Part shown: in pieces, positions 51,421-61,828 of the stretch
Position numbering within the stretch: position 1 is the first letter of the stretch
Layout of the letters: every line of letters begins with the position of its first letter
Assembly: GCA_033439685.1 (NCBI GenBank)
Contig: JAUEDM010000002.1
Coordinates: 3,844,001-3,908,000, forward strand
Source: Apodospora peruviana
Lineage: Eukaryota > Ascomycota > Sordariomycetes > Sordariales > Lasiosphaeriaceae
DNA: 64,000 nucleotides
Direction: 5' to 3'
Notes under the pieces: model-generated
Seen by the model: only the letters and a program-made list of their open reading frames with translations
What the model was told of the DNA's origin: nothing
The model's database searches: none
Translations under genes and position numbers: made by a program

Positions 51421-52971
51421 TCAAAACAAGAACAGCATGGCCAAAATGCTCGAAACCGCCCAGACTCCACTGCTGCTGCTGCTCATCAACCTCCCGGCCG
51501 CAGCCGTGACAACCGACGATGTAGTCGTCGCTGCCGAAGTTGACGGAGACGCAGGCGGCGCAGAGACACTCACGACCGTCGAGCTGGCAGGATCGAGAGA
51601 CACGATCGTTGAGCTTGGCAGCGGTGGAGCAATCACTGTCTCGGAGGAAGAAGTCGGCGCAGGAACAGAAGCGGGAGTAGTCGACGTGGGCGCCGGCGCG
51701 ACGGGTGTCGGGGAAGCGATGGGCGTGGCCGTGATGGTCACCACCACGGTGGAGGTCGGCTCGATCAAGCCGCCCGTCGTGACGGGGGGCACGGCGTACG
51801 GCGGATCGAACAAGCCGAAACGACCGCACGCGTTGCAGGGGTAGGCCCAGCTGCTGACCTGCTTGGGCGCTGCAAGGATAGGGTCGCATGCTGGGTCGAC
51901 CATTGTCGCGATTGCCGATGGGTCGGCGGTCTTTGGGCAGTCGGTCCCCAGGTCGGCGAGGGTCAGCTGGCGGGTGATGTTGCCGCCGGCGATGGTGGAG
52001 ACCTCGTAGAGATCCAGCTCGAGCATCCAGTTGGTTGTCTGCGGGCCCGCGGGCTGGTGGAGGGAGTTTGTCCCCTTTGCGGTGGGGATGAACATGTACA
52101 CTGACGGGGAGGTGCTTTTTTCGCACGTGTTAGTGGGAACTGAGCGAGGAAAGCAAGGGGCGGGATACTTACAAGGTGTAGTCGATCTTGGTGTCGACCC
52201 ATGTTGTCGGGTACGAGTAGGGACGGTTGGTGGGCCAGTAGTACAGGTTGACGGTCTCAGCGGAGCTATTCGAGGAATCAATGTCAGCAGGATGCTTGGT
52301 GGGGAAGTGTGAAATGAGAGGGGAAAAACATACATGCTGCAAGACTTTGGGCATGGCTCATAGGTGGTGGAGAAGAGGGTCCTTGTCGTGGTTGTTGATG
52401 TCGTGGTGGTGGTTGAGGTCGTAGTAGTAGTGGATGTGGTGCTGGTCGTTGACGTCGTAGTAGTCGTCGACGTCGTCGAGGTGGTAGATGTTGTGGTTGT
52501 GGTGGTCTCCGTCTCCGTGTTGGTGACTGTCGCCGTGTCGGTCTCTGTGTTTGTGACGGTCGTCAAGGCGGTATCAGTGATAGTGGTCGAGTCCGTGTCC
52601 GTCAGCGTCGTGTAGGCGGTGCCGGTGATGGTAGTGTTCGCGGTGTTTGTGATGGTCGTCGAGTCTGTTTCCGTGTTTGTGACCGACTCGACGAAGCGAA
52701 GGGTCGTTGTTGTGTTTTCTGTGAAGGTACATGTTTCGTAGACGGTGACCTTGACGTAGTTCGTCAAGCTGACGTCCACATACTTGGTTACCGGGAGAGT
52801 TGTCGTCGAGTTGACGGTCTGTACGTCGGTAACATATTTCGTGTCGACAATGGTCTTTATGTCGTAGATAGTTGTGTCGACGTGATACTCATGCTGTGTC
52901 CCGAGCACCCCTTTGACACCCAGCAGAAGCAGCCCGAGCCGAGCCCAGGTGCTGCTCGACGACGACAACAT
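51421..52971 (-). CDS. Thr-rich GPI-type cell wall protein
   Basis: Exon 1 is 52971-52334, exon 2 is 52265-52173 and exon 3 is 52114-51421. The introns are 68 and 58 nt, and the product has 474 residues. A signal peptide lies at residues 1-24 (LGLLLLGVKGVLG). Residues about 90-200 are Thr-rich with repeated TNTETD/TDTDSTT units, then long TTST runs. These give the unusual strand-biased, low-complexity DNA around 52380-52700. A Cys-containing middle (CPKSCS, PYSYPTTWVDTKIDYT, SVYMFIPTAKGTNS, DPACDP, WAYPCNACGRFGLFDPPY) may form a small globular domain. A Pro/Thr/Ser stalk and a C-terminal hydrophobic signal (GVWAVSSILAMLFLF), with small residues before it, indicate a GPI anchor. It is probably a heavily O-glycosylated wall protein. 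Function is unknown. Confidence 0.82.
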   Translation of the reverse strand: MLSSSSSTWARLGLLLLGVKGVLGTQHEYHVDTTIYDIKTIVDTKYVTDVQTVNSTTTLPVTKYVDVSLTNYVKVTVYETCTFTENTTTTLRFVESVTNTETDSTTITNTANTTITGTAYTTLTDTDSTTITDTALTTVTNTETDTATVTNTETETTTTTTSTTSTTSTTTTTSTTSTTSTTTTTSTTTTTSTTTTRTLFSTTYEPCPKSCSMYVFPLSFHTSPPSILLTLIPRIAPLRPSTCTTGPPTVPTRTRQHGSTPRSTTPCKYPAPCFPRSVPTNTCEKSTSPSVYMFIPTAKGTNSLHQPAGPQTTNWMLELDLYEVSTIAGGNITRQLTLADLGTDCPKTADPSAIATMVDPACDPILAAPKQVSSWAYPCNACGRFGLFDPPYAVPPVTTGGLIEPTSTVVVTITATPIASPTPVAPAPTSTTPASVPAPTSSSETVIAPPLPSSTIVSLDPASSTVVSVSAPPASPSTSAATTTSSVVTAAAGRLMSSSSSGVWAVSSILAMLFLF

Positions 52972-53847
52972 GACTGTGGCTCTTAATATCAACAACAACG
53001 GCTCTGAACGAGTGTAGAGCAACGAGTGTAATCCGAAGATTTGAGCTTGATTATTATTACGGATAAGCAATAAGCGAAGGCATGCGGGAAGCTAAGAAAC
53101 CTGAAAGGTCAGAGTAAGACAGAGCACCTGCATTTCTATATGGGATGCGGTGAACTGGCTGTCAAAGTGAGTGACAGGTCATCCATCTCTCAGAGCAACG
53201 CACAACGGATAGGATGGCAGCAGGCAGGGTCCGGATTCTTGGATTCCCGGTTCTCATGCTGTCATATCTTGGCTTGCAGGCCTAGCCCAGGTCGCCACTC
53301 CTCTGTTGTCCGGGACGGGACAAGACCAACCCCGTTTTGTACTTGAGCTTGGCTACGATGCAGTTATTGCAGGCGGATGCTGGCCCGACCTTGGAAATGC
53401 ACGTCTGCCCCACCGACCTAATTGGTCGTTGGGAGGTGATGGGACCAGGGGTAGCACTGCGGGGTGACGTCTGTCCAGTGTGTTGTCGCTGTAAACATGG
53501 GCTGCAGGAACCAGTTGCTGCTTGGAGCTCTAGCTCCGGCGGCGACAGGGGTCGTGATAGGCCCCGTCGGCCTGCAGACGTCATGACCTGCCAATCCATT
53601 TGGCTGCAGAATTCGGCAATCAACTTGACGGGCAACAAGCACATCAATTGCCACTGATGCTCTCAGAACCAGACTTTTATCTCGTAATGAAGCCGTTCAT
53701 AATAACGGGCGCGCCGCACCGATCGCAGTGGGCCACGTTTTTGTACAGCGAAGTTTGTTCACGATAGTTGATTTCACCTCCGAGCAAATGTTCACCATCG
53801 TTTTATTGTAACTAGCACTTCAATGTCTGTAGAGAATCTTGTTCAAA
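52972..53847. other. divergent intergenic region
   Basis: Promoters of the GPI protein (-) and the aspartic-protease-like gene (+). Motif-free short frames only. Confidence 0.5.
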
Positions 53848-56035
53848 ATGCCTTCTGTTGCCATGATATGGTTGGTGTTGGGGGTTCTCATCGCAAAGTC
53901 CTGGGCGGCGGATGACGATGCGCCAAAGCCTCTCGAGATCCTTCCAAGTCAATGGTTGTAAGTCGACAATTTCTACTTTGGGCTGTGGTCCTGGTATCTA
54001 ATGACTATTTCTACTATCCAGTGAAGGCATCGACGGACCATGGAGCACCTTCGACCTCGTACTCGGCACGCCAAATCAGTATCTCCGAGTCCTAGTCTCG
54101 ACGGCATCCCCGGAGTCAATAATCCCCTTGAGCGAGTACGCCTGTTCCACCGCTGTATTCGGGGATGCAGTGCCGAACAACTGCGCGAAAGCGAGGGGCA
54201 ATTTGTTCAACCCCAACACGTCGTCTAGCTGGATTGACATGGGCCAGTTTTTTATCAACGACGTCGATAACGGAGTCGGTCTGGAGGCGAACCTGGGATA
54301 CAGACAGAAAGCGCAATGGGGGTTGGAGAAGGTTCAGATCGGTCTCACCAACGGGCCAAGCCTGGAAAACCAGACCGTCGCCGGCATCGCCACAGCCAGC
54401 CCGTTCTACATGGGAATCTTTGGGCTCAACAACCAGCCCGTGAACTTTACCATCTTGGGCAACCTCTCGCAATCCTCATTCCTCACGACGCTCAAGGACC
54501 AAAAAAAGATCCCGAGTTTGAGCTGGAGTTACACCGCCGGCGCGAATTACCAACTGAAAGGAGCCTACGGCCAGCTCATCTTTTCGGGGTACGACACCTC
54601 TCGATTCAGAGAAAATTCCGTCTCGTTCACAATGGCAGACGACATCACCCGCGATCTGGTCGTCGCTCTTCAGTCCATAAGCTACAGCGGGTCTACCTCC
54701 GCGGTCCTGCTATCCGAGCCCATCGATATCTTCATCGACTCCACAGATCCGAATCTCTGGCTCCCAAGCGATGCGTGTGACGCCTTTGAGCAGGCGTTTG
54801 GCCTGACTCTCGACAGCGAGACTGGCTTGTATCTGGTCAACGAGACGCACCACCAAGCGCTGAAAGACTCGAACGCGGAGGTGACATTCCGGCTCTCCGA
54901 CATCAAGTCGGGAGGAGAAGAGGTAGCCATTGTTCTCCCGTATCGAGCATTTGACCTTGAGGCACTGCCTCCTTTTGTCAAAACCAAGTCGCGCTATTTC
55001 CCCCTGAAACGCGCGGCCAACTCGACGCAGTACACACTTGGGAGGACATTCTTGCAAGAAGCGTATGTACCGTATCTCCACCGACCATCATACGTCTGGA
55101 TTGGCCCCACTAACCGCCCGCTTTATTCCAGTTATCTCTCCGCCGACTACGAGCGCAAGGTATTCAACGTCTCGGCATGCGTCTGGAACGAAGGTGCGAA
55201 ACAAAACATCGTGGCCATCACATCCACAGACTCGCCCGCAGATGGAGGAAGTAGTCCAGCAGACCCTTCACACAAATCATCAAGCCTAAGCGGCGGCACA
55301 ATCGCCGGAATCGTTGTCGGCGCCGTCGTAGGCGCCATCCTCTTGGGTCTGGTCATTGCCTTCATCTTCCTCCGTAAGCGCAGAAAGTGGATGAAGCGAG
55401 GCTTCGCCATCGCCGCACCAAAACATCGCAGCGACGAGCCCGACGTCTCCATGCTCAACGGCCCCGTATTCAACTCGATGCAGCGCTCCTCTACGGCGGA
55501 AGGGTCCACGCCCATGTCCGGGGCCGATCTGTTCGCAGTGCCCAGCTCCACGATCGATTCGTCGCATCCGAGTCACTCGAGGGGTCCGAGTTCCAACCCT
55601 TCCCCAGGGATGCCGATTGGTGCAGGAATCAGCGAGAATACCACTGGCGAAAGGTCGGCGTCGGCGCCAGCAGAGGTGGATGGCCACGACACGGCCATCA
55701 AGCCGAGCACGGAGCTCGACGGAACGGAAATACGGCCGCACGCCAAAAACGACGGCGTGTACGAGCTGCCCGGGACAGCGGTTGCCGGCCCGGGGAATAG
55801 GCCGATGCCGGACCGGAATATCTCGACGGTCGGCGAGCTGCCCTCTTTTGGGGGACCACGGGGGAGCGTACAGCAGTATTATGGCGGCGGCCCGGCCGGG
55901 AGTGACTCGCCACCTTCGCCGCTTGTGTCGGCCGTGGGCAGCGAGATATCCAATCCCGGGGCCAGGGAGGACGGTTCGGAGCAGCTTGTGTCGCCTTCTT
56001 CGCCTACTCGGAATAGTACGGCGCGGCCATTTTAA
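53848..56035 (+). CDS. membrane-anchored aspartic-protease-like protein, first Asp lost
   Basis: Exon 1 is 53848-53957, exon 2 is 54022-55062 and exon 3 is 55132-56035. The introns are 64 and 69 nt. The second is a multiple of three and open, but removing it restores QEAYLSADYE. The product has 684 residues. It has a signal peptide (MPSVAMIWLVLGVLIAKSWA), then a pepsin-fold domain with VLGTPNQYLRVLVSTAS, where the usual DTGS has Ser63 for Asp. The second site reads IFIDSTDPNLWLP. IFGLNN, SWSYTAG and GRTFLQEAYL are family landmarks. A Ser-rich stalk, one TM helix (IAGIVVGAVVGAILLGLVIAFIFL), RKRRKWMKR and a 200-residue low-complexity cytosolic tail follow. Without the first Asp it should not cleave peptides. 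It may instead bind ligands at the surface. This inactive type recurs in fungi. Confidence 0.88.
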
Positions 56036-56536
56036 ATGAGTCAATGACCTGTTTCTGTTAGTGTGACACGTTTGTGGGAGCAAGAAACTGGAGCATAATG
56101 GAGCATGAAGAATAAGTATACTATGTAGCTAAACTATGAAGGAAATGCTCTACCAAAAGAGTGACCACTTATACAAAAGAAAGCTCTGTGTGTGTGATCT
56201 ACGTATGTAAGCTACCTAAGCTCAAAGGAGCATAGGCCATGCCAAGATGCCAAGACCCCGGTCTGTGCGACAGTTAATTACTAGTTATGATCTGAGAACG
56301 ATACTCAATGTAATGACATGTATTATTTGCTGAACGATGGTGCTCATTTTGTTAGCGGCAAGGGAAATACCGAGCCCTCATATCCTTACTCGTTAGCTTA
56401 ATTGTACTCTGAAAAGATGATGCAATCTTGGTTCAATCTTCTTTATACTGTTAAATCGTGTACTTCGCCGCGGACACTTGATCTGTTAGAAGGTGTCAGA
56501 TTTACAAGTGTATAAAAGTAATTGAAATCCCAAGAA
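56036..56536. other. intergenic
   Basis: 3' flank of the protease-like gene and 5' flank of the tRNA gene. AT-rich, with no gene seen. Confidence 0.5.
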
Positions 56537-56618
56537 GCCCACATGGCGAAATGGTTAACGCGTCAGACTTTTAAATAAAGTAATCTGAATATTGCGAGTT
56601 CGAGTCTCGCTGTGGGCG
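56537..56618 (+). tRNA. tRNA-Lys(UUU) with 9-nt intron
   Basis: The acceptor arms GCCCACA and TGTGGGC pair perfectly over 7 bp, with discriminator G at 56618. The D arm (GCG/CGC), anticodon stem TCAGA/TCTGA, a 5-nt variable loop and T arm GCGAG/CTCGC with TTCGAGT loop are all in place. Sixteen bases lie between the anticodon stem strands. With anticodon TTT at 34-36 (CTTTTA...), a 9-nt intron sits after position 37, the canonical site. CCA is absent, as in nuclear genes. Confidence 0.88.
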
Positions 56619-56623
56619 GTTAC

Positions 56624-56630
56624 TTTTTTT
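56624..56630 (+). terminator. RNA polymerase III terminator of the tRNA
   Basis: A run of seven T begins 6 nt after the tRNA 3' end, the usual Pol III stop. Confidence 0.85.
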
Positions 56631-57557
56631 CTTGTTGGCTGGATTTGGGCATCTTTACAAGGACAGTCGGTCGAAGTGTAACAACCTGTGTATAGGGTGT
56701 CCCTGACAACACAAGGACCACAAGACTGTATGTTGCTCCGTCGAGCCACAAAAGGGTTTAGGTCTTAGGTAGGGGGTAATCACAAAGAGTATTGGTTCCA
56801 ATGAACACACAAGATTGCGCAGTTGACACAACAACTATTGCCAAAGTACTTGTATTGATTACTGCCGTAACAAATCCCCAGAGAGTCCCAGGCTCTCTCG
56901 ACTATATAGAAACACTACAGCCAATGAAAGTGCTATTCTGTTGCTCTGTTGCTTCCGCGACAGAGCAGCAGAGCACACAGAGCACGACTGCTCTGTTCCC
57001 TCTGTCATGGCGCCACAGAGCACGCAGAGCCCTGCTCTGTGCCAAGATCCTGTGCTCCGCAGAGCACCCCTATGATAGGCTCAGGAACCTCGTCGCCTAA
57101 TCCTCCAATCGGGGATCGTAACACGAAGTTATTGCAGATGGCGGGTTGCGTGCGGTGTGTGGTACCACCCCGTCTATATCTTTTGGCTGTATAATTCTGT
57201 CCAACTAGCCTTACAAATGTAAATATATATAAGATTAAACGGAACAAAGGTTGTGTGGGCGAGGATCGCTGGCATTTTGGCCATCGGCATCAAGATATCC
57301 AAACCAGCTTATTATTTTCTAATGAAGTGGTCTAACGGGCGCATGTATAAAACGTCTTACCAGGCTGTAACACTATACACCTTTACCAGGGTTTAAAACC
57401 TTTGTGCGAATTACTTTACAAGGCCCCATCTACACAAAGAATAACTATTGTATCCACTACATACTACTATGTATTTATCTTACGGTGACGCTTCTGATGG
57501 AAATACTAATGCTTTAATAGCAAAGCTGGTATATTACTAGTAGTCCGGCTGGTCCTG
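56631..57557. other. intergenic with AGAGCA-rich cluster
   Basis: No gene is recognised. The hexamer AGAGCA or its complement TGCTCT recurs about eight times in 56941-57067 in mixed orientations, giving overlapping small palindromes. AT-rich sequence leads to the LINE remnant. Confidence 0.5.
56941..57067. repeat. cluster of AGAGCA / TGCTCT motifs
   Basis: In 127 bp the core CAGAGCA or its reverse TGCTCTG occurs about eight times (for example CAGAGCAGCAGAGCACACAG and CACAGAGCACGCAGAGCCCT). Spacing is irregular, so it is not a simple tandem array. Could fold into hairpins. Confidence 0.65.
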
Positions 57558-59045
57558 GAAGAAGATGAACAAGAAGAGAGTAGAGGCAGAGTCAGAGCTG
57601 CTCTACAAGACCATCGGTCTAACAGATCCAGGGCCAAACCGCCTAACAGTTAGGATTAAGACTATAAAGTGCCTTAGCAAGGCCTTTGACGATTTAGTCG
57701 ACTGGCTGGCCTGGGTCGCGGAGGAAAGTACCCTTCTACGGAAGGAGAATCGCGGCTACAGTTCTCCCTAGTGGACTCGGGAGGTGGAAGAAGCTAACCG
57801 AGAGGCAAGGAGAACCGAGAGACTGGCCACAGAGGTCCGTACCGAATACAACCGGGAAGAAGCCAAAACGAGAGCCTGGAGGAGTGCGGTCCAGGAAGCG
57901 AGCGAGGCGAAAAAGCCAGACAAGATGTGGAGCCTTGAAAGATGGGCTAGGCTGAAGAGTTTCCAGCCACCGGAACCTCCGAGGTTGCCAGCGTTCAAGG
58001 ATTCTTCGAGACAGACGGTAACCGCAGAATACAGCGAGAAGGCAGAGGCTCTAGCCAAAAATTTCTTTCCAAACCAGCCAGCTAACCTAACCGACATTCA
58101 AGACCAGACCTTTCCTGAACGAGTGGGAGCCAGGATTTGAGATGGCCCAAAGAGTAACGCCAGACGAAGTGGCAGAAGCAATAAGTAAGGCCAGTCCCTG
58201 GAAAGCACCAGGCGAAGTCTTGCTTCCTACAGGCCTCCTGAAGGCATGCGGGAAACCGCTAGCTATCGCGGTAGCTATTTTAGCTACAAGATACTTGCAG
58301 CTAGGGTGGTTTCCCAGACCGCTTCAAGAGAGCAAAGACCGTGGTACTACCAAAGATGGGGAAAGCACCTGCAGTATACCAGACACCAGGAGGCTATAGA
58401 CCTATTGCTTTACTACCAACCCTAGCGAAGGTGATAGAGTCAGTGGTGGCCAACAAGATCACACAGGCCGCAGAAGCCAACTCGACGGCCAAACAGCTAC
58501 CCCAACAGCAGTACGAGCAGGAGTCCCTCAGGGCTCCCCACTATCTCCAGTTCTCTTTATTCTCTACATTGCTTCTCTCTACAAGCAGTTAAAAGAAGAA
58601 CATCCCCATCTGTCAATAGTGGGATTCGCAGACGATACCAATCTCCTTGTCTTTGGCCGAGAGCCAGAGGCAAACGTTAGACAGCTGGAAGCGGCCTGGA
58701 AGACATAATCCACTTCAACAAGAATCCGCTATAAAAATTGCAGCCTGGACAGGGGGAACCACCGACTTTTTGCGAGTGCGGTGAAGGCCGTGAAACTGTC
58801 GAACACCTGGTCATATGGTGTTTGGCTCCACCATTGACTCGAAGATGGGACAGAGCAGATATTCGGACTCGACGGGATTTTTACTCTGTCTTGCAGGGCA
58901 TTGGATCCCCCAGCTGCACGGCTAACGAGAGGGATCCTGAGTTGGCTGATGGATGCGGGAAGATTACCAATGTACAATCTAGCATGGAAGCTAGAACTGG
59001 AGTCGGCAGATTGAAACCCCCTCCATCGAAGGCCAGGAGGTCTTC
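57558..59045 (+). mobile_element. decayed non-LTR retrotransposon (LINE) ORF2 remnant
   Basis: Fragments in changing frames follow LINE order. Linker helices come first (EEANREARRTERLATEVRTE, KMWSLERWARLK) and then FPNQPANLTDIQ. Next are VTPDEVAEAISKASPWKAPG and GLLKACGKPLA, then the RT finger VVLPKMGKAPAVYQTPGGYRPIAL. After an internal deletion comes the RT palm (GVPQGSPLSPVLFILYIASL, then IVGFADDTNLLVFGREPE, the FADD active-site box). The end is CECGEGRETVEHLVIWC, a terminal Cys/His motif. Stops and frameshifts occur at about 57769, 58137 and 58370, with deletions near 58490 and 58710. The layout fits the Tad/I-type fungal LINEs. It is defective and 5' truncated (no ORF1 is seen). Confidence 0.85.
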
Positions 59046-59197
59046 TTCTTTTGTATTTACAGGCTCAGTCACTGATGTGTTTTCTCACTCGTTGGTACCG
59101 GTTTTTCACCCGACCCGTAAGGGCACGGTTTTCCTGTACAGTAAATATTAGGTCTGTGTTTTTTCACAGCAAACACGGTGCAACTGTGATCATGAAT

Positions 59198-59434
59198 GTG
59201 ACGGTCAGTCGGTTGAGTAGTATAGTCCCGCGACCGTCAACGGTACATAATCCACTGGAATCTAGGAAGCTGGCACCTTCTAGATTGTGACGATTGGTCA
59301 ATTGACCCACAACCAATTGAGCCAATCTTCTCCAAAAGAGTGCTAGAATCTAGAAGGTGCCAGCTTCCTAGATTCCAGTGGATTATGTACCGTTGACAGT
59401 CGCGGGACTATACCACCAACCGACCGACCGTCAC
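59198..59434. mobile_element. MITE, about 237 bp, with 89-bp terminal inverted repeats
   Basis: The left arm (59198-59286) and right arm (59345-59434) are almost exact inverses. Both contain GTGACGGTC, GGTTG..GTATAGTCCCGCGAC, GTACATAATCCACTGGAATC and TAGGAAGCTGGCACCTTCTAGATT. The 58-bp centre has its own small inverted repeat (GATTGGTCAATTG / CAATTGAGCCAATC). AAT flanks both ends and may be a target duplication. No coding capacity. It lies just beyond the LINE remnant. Confidence 0.85.
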
Positions 59435-59870
59435 AATAAACGGGATCGTGGTGATCCCTACGGTCCCACAAGCCTACTACTATGGCAGGTCTGAAAGGTG
59501 TGTAGATAGATGGTTTTTTAACAAGGAGATTGTCTGCGCGCCAGACCTGGTTATATGTTATGGCCAGGTCCGGCCACACCCCCTGGTCAGGCTAGACCCT
59601 GCCAACCCTGCCAAGGCAAGGTCTGGCCTGACCACGGTTTACCGTAACATGTTTGGTATAATAGCACGTCTTTTTTTTTCTTTTTCTGTTTAAATAGAGC
59701 TTTGGAGAGTACTTGTACTAAGGTTTCTAGATCCCGGCAAAGGAATACCTACAATTTGGTAAGACGTTTCCTACAGTCCCTCGAGACTACCTCCTTCTAA
59801 TTAACTACAACTTCCCCAGACCTCGCATTTTCGTCAAATACTCTCAAACGTGACGTGCTTCAAGCTCCGC
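59435..59870. other. short intergenic stretch with hairpin
   Basis: A near-palindrome at 59585-59633 pairs GGTCAGGCTAGACCCTGCC with GGCAAGGTCTGGCCTGACC around an 11-nt loop. The short motif AGGTC/GACCT also recurs nearby. No gene is seen. Confidence 0.55.
59585..59633. repeat. 19-bp-arm imperfect hairpin
   Basis: Arms 59585-59603 and 59615-59633 are inverse copies with two or three mismatches and an 11-nt loop. Probably another fragment of a repeat element rather than a terminator. Confidence 0.7.
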
Positions 59871-61009
59871 TCACTTCGACAGACGCTCAAGAATACCCCT
59901 AACATCAGCAAACGCAAGCTCGTCATCCAGCGTCTCTTTCCACAGCGTCTCAATGACATCCACTCCCTCTGGCGTATAAAGCATGTCGTTAAACCTAGAA
60001 AATATCAGTTCTCTGTCAGCATCGAAGCACCTAACATTTACTTCAGAGGTGGAAACTTGAAAAAGAAAACTCACGGATAGATCTTATAGCTCGTCAGGAA
60101 GGCCCCGTGGGACTCTTTTCCCTTCGTGATGACCGCGTCAAGAAACGTCGACGCGCCCATCCTAGGACTGCGCGCAACCATCATCAGAAGCGGATAGAAC
60201 AGCGCGAACGCCGCCCTGCCGACGGCGGGTATGTCCTGCGCGGCGAGATTGGTCCCGCGCACCCAGGCCGGATCCGCCAGGTTGACGATCACGTCGTCGG
60301 CTTTCACGTACTCGACCAGCTTCCAGAGGAACATGTGCGCCAGCAGCTTCGAGCAGCAGTACTGCTCCACTCCTTTCCACTTTTCTTTTGCGGCTTCATC
60401 GAACGATTTGAGCAGAGGGCGGGCGGCCCGGTTGGCGAATTTGGGCGTCAGGGAAAGCGTCGCGCTGACGATGGTCAGTCGTCCCGGCGCTCCGGGTGGC
60501 GATTTCGTTTTGAGGGCCGGCAGGAGGAGGATGCATAGTAGCACGGTGGACAGGTAGTTTACCTGCATCGTCTCCTCGTGGTTTGTCGACGGGTTGACAT
60601 GGTACTTGGTGTTCATGACGCCGGCGTTGAGGATCGCGATGTCGAGCCGGGCGAGGTCGGTGTTGACCCGCGAGGCAAACTGCTGGATGGATGGGTACGA
60701 GGACATGTCGAGCTGCCAGACTTCGATCTTCCCTTTTTGAGGGGACGAGTGCTGGGCGCGGAGTTTCGCTGCGGCTGCTTCGCCTTTGGAAAGAGAGCGG
60801 ACGGCGAGGATCAGATGGCCCAGACCGTAGGAGAGGAGCTGGGAGGCGGCTTCGTAGCCGAGGCCCGTGTTGGCGCCCGTCACGATGGCTACGTGGGAGG
60901 AGAGGTTGGTGGATTTAGGGGGAAGCTGGAGTGATGTGCGGAACTGGTTGCGAATGAAGACTGTTGAGAAGGACTCGTGGGCGGGAGGGAGGTCTTTGGA
61001 ACCAATCAT
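59871..61009 (-). CDS. short-chain dehydrogenase/reductase, retinol-dehydrogenase-like
   Basis: Exon 1 is 61009-60075 and exon 2 is 59994-59871. The 80-nt intron (GTGAGT...AACTGAT...CTAG) joins YKIYP to FNDMLYTPEGV, and the product has 352 residues. The cofactor motif is TGANTGLG (44-51), followed by NAG (128-130). The catalytic set is Ser182 (IVSATLSL) with Tyr217-x3-Lys221 (YCCSK). The order and length match the classical fungal SDR group often annotated as retinol or WW-domain oxidoreductase-like. Such enzymes reduce or oxidise alcohols and ketones with NADP(H), but the substrate is unknown. There is no signal peptide. No biosynthetic partners are adjacent. Confidence 0.9.
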
Positions 61010-61828
61010 TTTGGCGGTATGAGCACTCAGCCGGGTCGGTCTGTATGTGATGGATGGACTTGAAGAGAGTGATTTGACGGCGATAATATGACCATCTCGA
61101 GAGAGGGAAAGCTTTCCAGCTGCCTTTTTATCATGTTCATGTTCATGATTTCAGAAAACAGAGAGCTACGTCCGGCCGTAAAACCAGGCGCAGCTGTTTG
61201 AGAAAAAAAACTTCCTAAATGGGAGCTCGATGTTTCTGAATGTTTTTATCTCCGTGTTGTTGTTGGCATCGATATTCGGATTGATCCGGGCCAACCGCAT
61301 ATACTCAACAAGGGAACTTACAGGGTTTTGTAAGGGACCTGATGGCTGCTGCGGATATTTACCGTGGAATGGTGTAAGAACCAATAGACAACGACAACCG
61401 GCAGTGGGCAAGCGGCTCAGCAGCCATGCCATGGCACCTTTCCCTTTTGGGCAAACAATGTAGCAGGGGTTGCGGATTTAAAGGGTCTCACGCAATTACT
61501 AACCTGGAATCCTTCGATACCTGACACCTTTTCTTCCTGGGGACATGGAAGCACGGCACAACCAATATCTGTATTCATTCCATAACTGCCCTTTTCTTTC
61601 GACCTCTCTCCTTCGTTCCTATCTGGGACAACAATCTGGACTCTTTGTAAACCTTATCCCCACAAGATACAGTCTGGAGGCTATACCCTGCCCCTAGCTT
61701 GCTTTTGTTGCATGATTACAGGTACCTGGTTATTACGAGACTCATCAGAACCTTATCGGTGAAGGTTCTTCTATTACGCGAATCGCGGACAGTTCTAGGC
61801 CTAGTAACTCCAGCAAGAGTATTGCATC
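61010..61828. other. divergent intergenic region
   Basis: Promoters of the SDR gene (-) and the next gene (+). It includes a lone 22-bp copy of the MITE end found at 62446-62648 (ATTTACCGTGGAATGGTGTA, 61361-61380). No gene is seen. Confidence 0.55.
61361..61380. repeat. solo MITE terminus
   Basis: ATTTACCGTGGAATGGTGTA is identical to the right terminus of the MITE in the neighbouring gene. No matching left arm occurs within several hundred bases, so this is a relic or a fragment of another copy. Confidence 0.6.

Noticed and set aside
52364..52615. Val-rich plus-strand frame
   Set aside because: It is the antisense of the Thr repeat of the GPI-type protein (ACN codons read as GTN).
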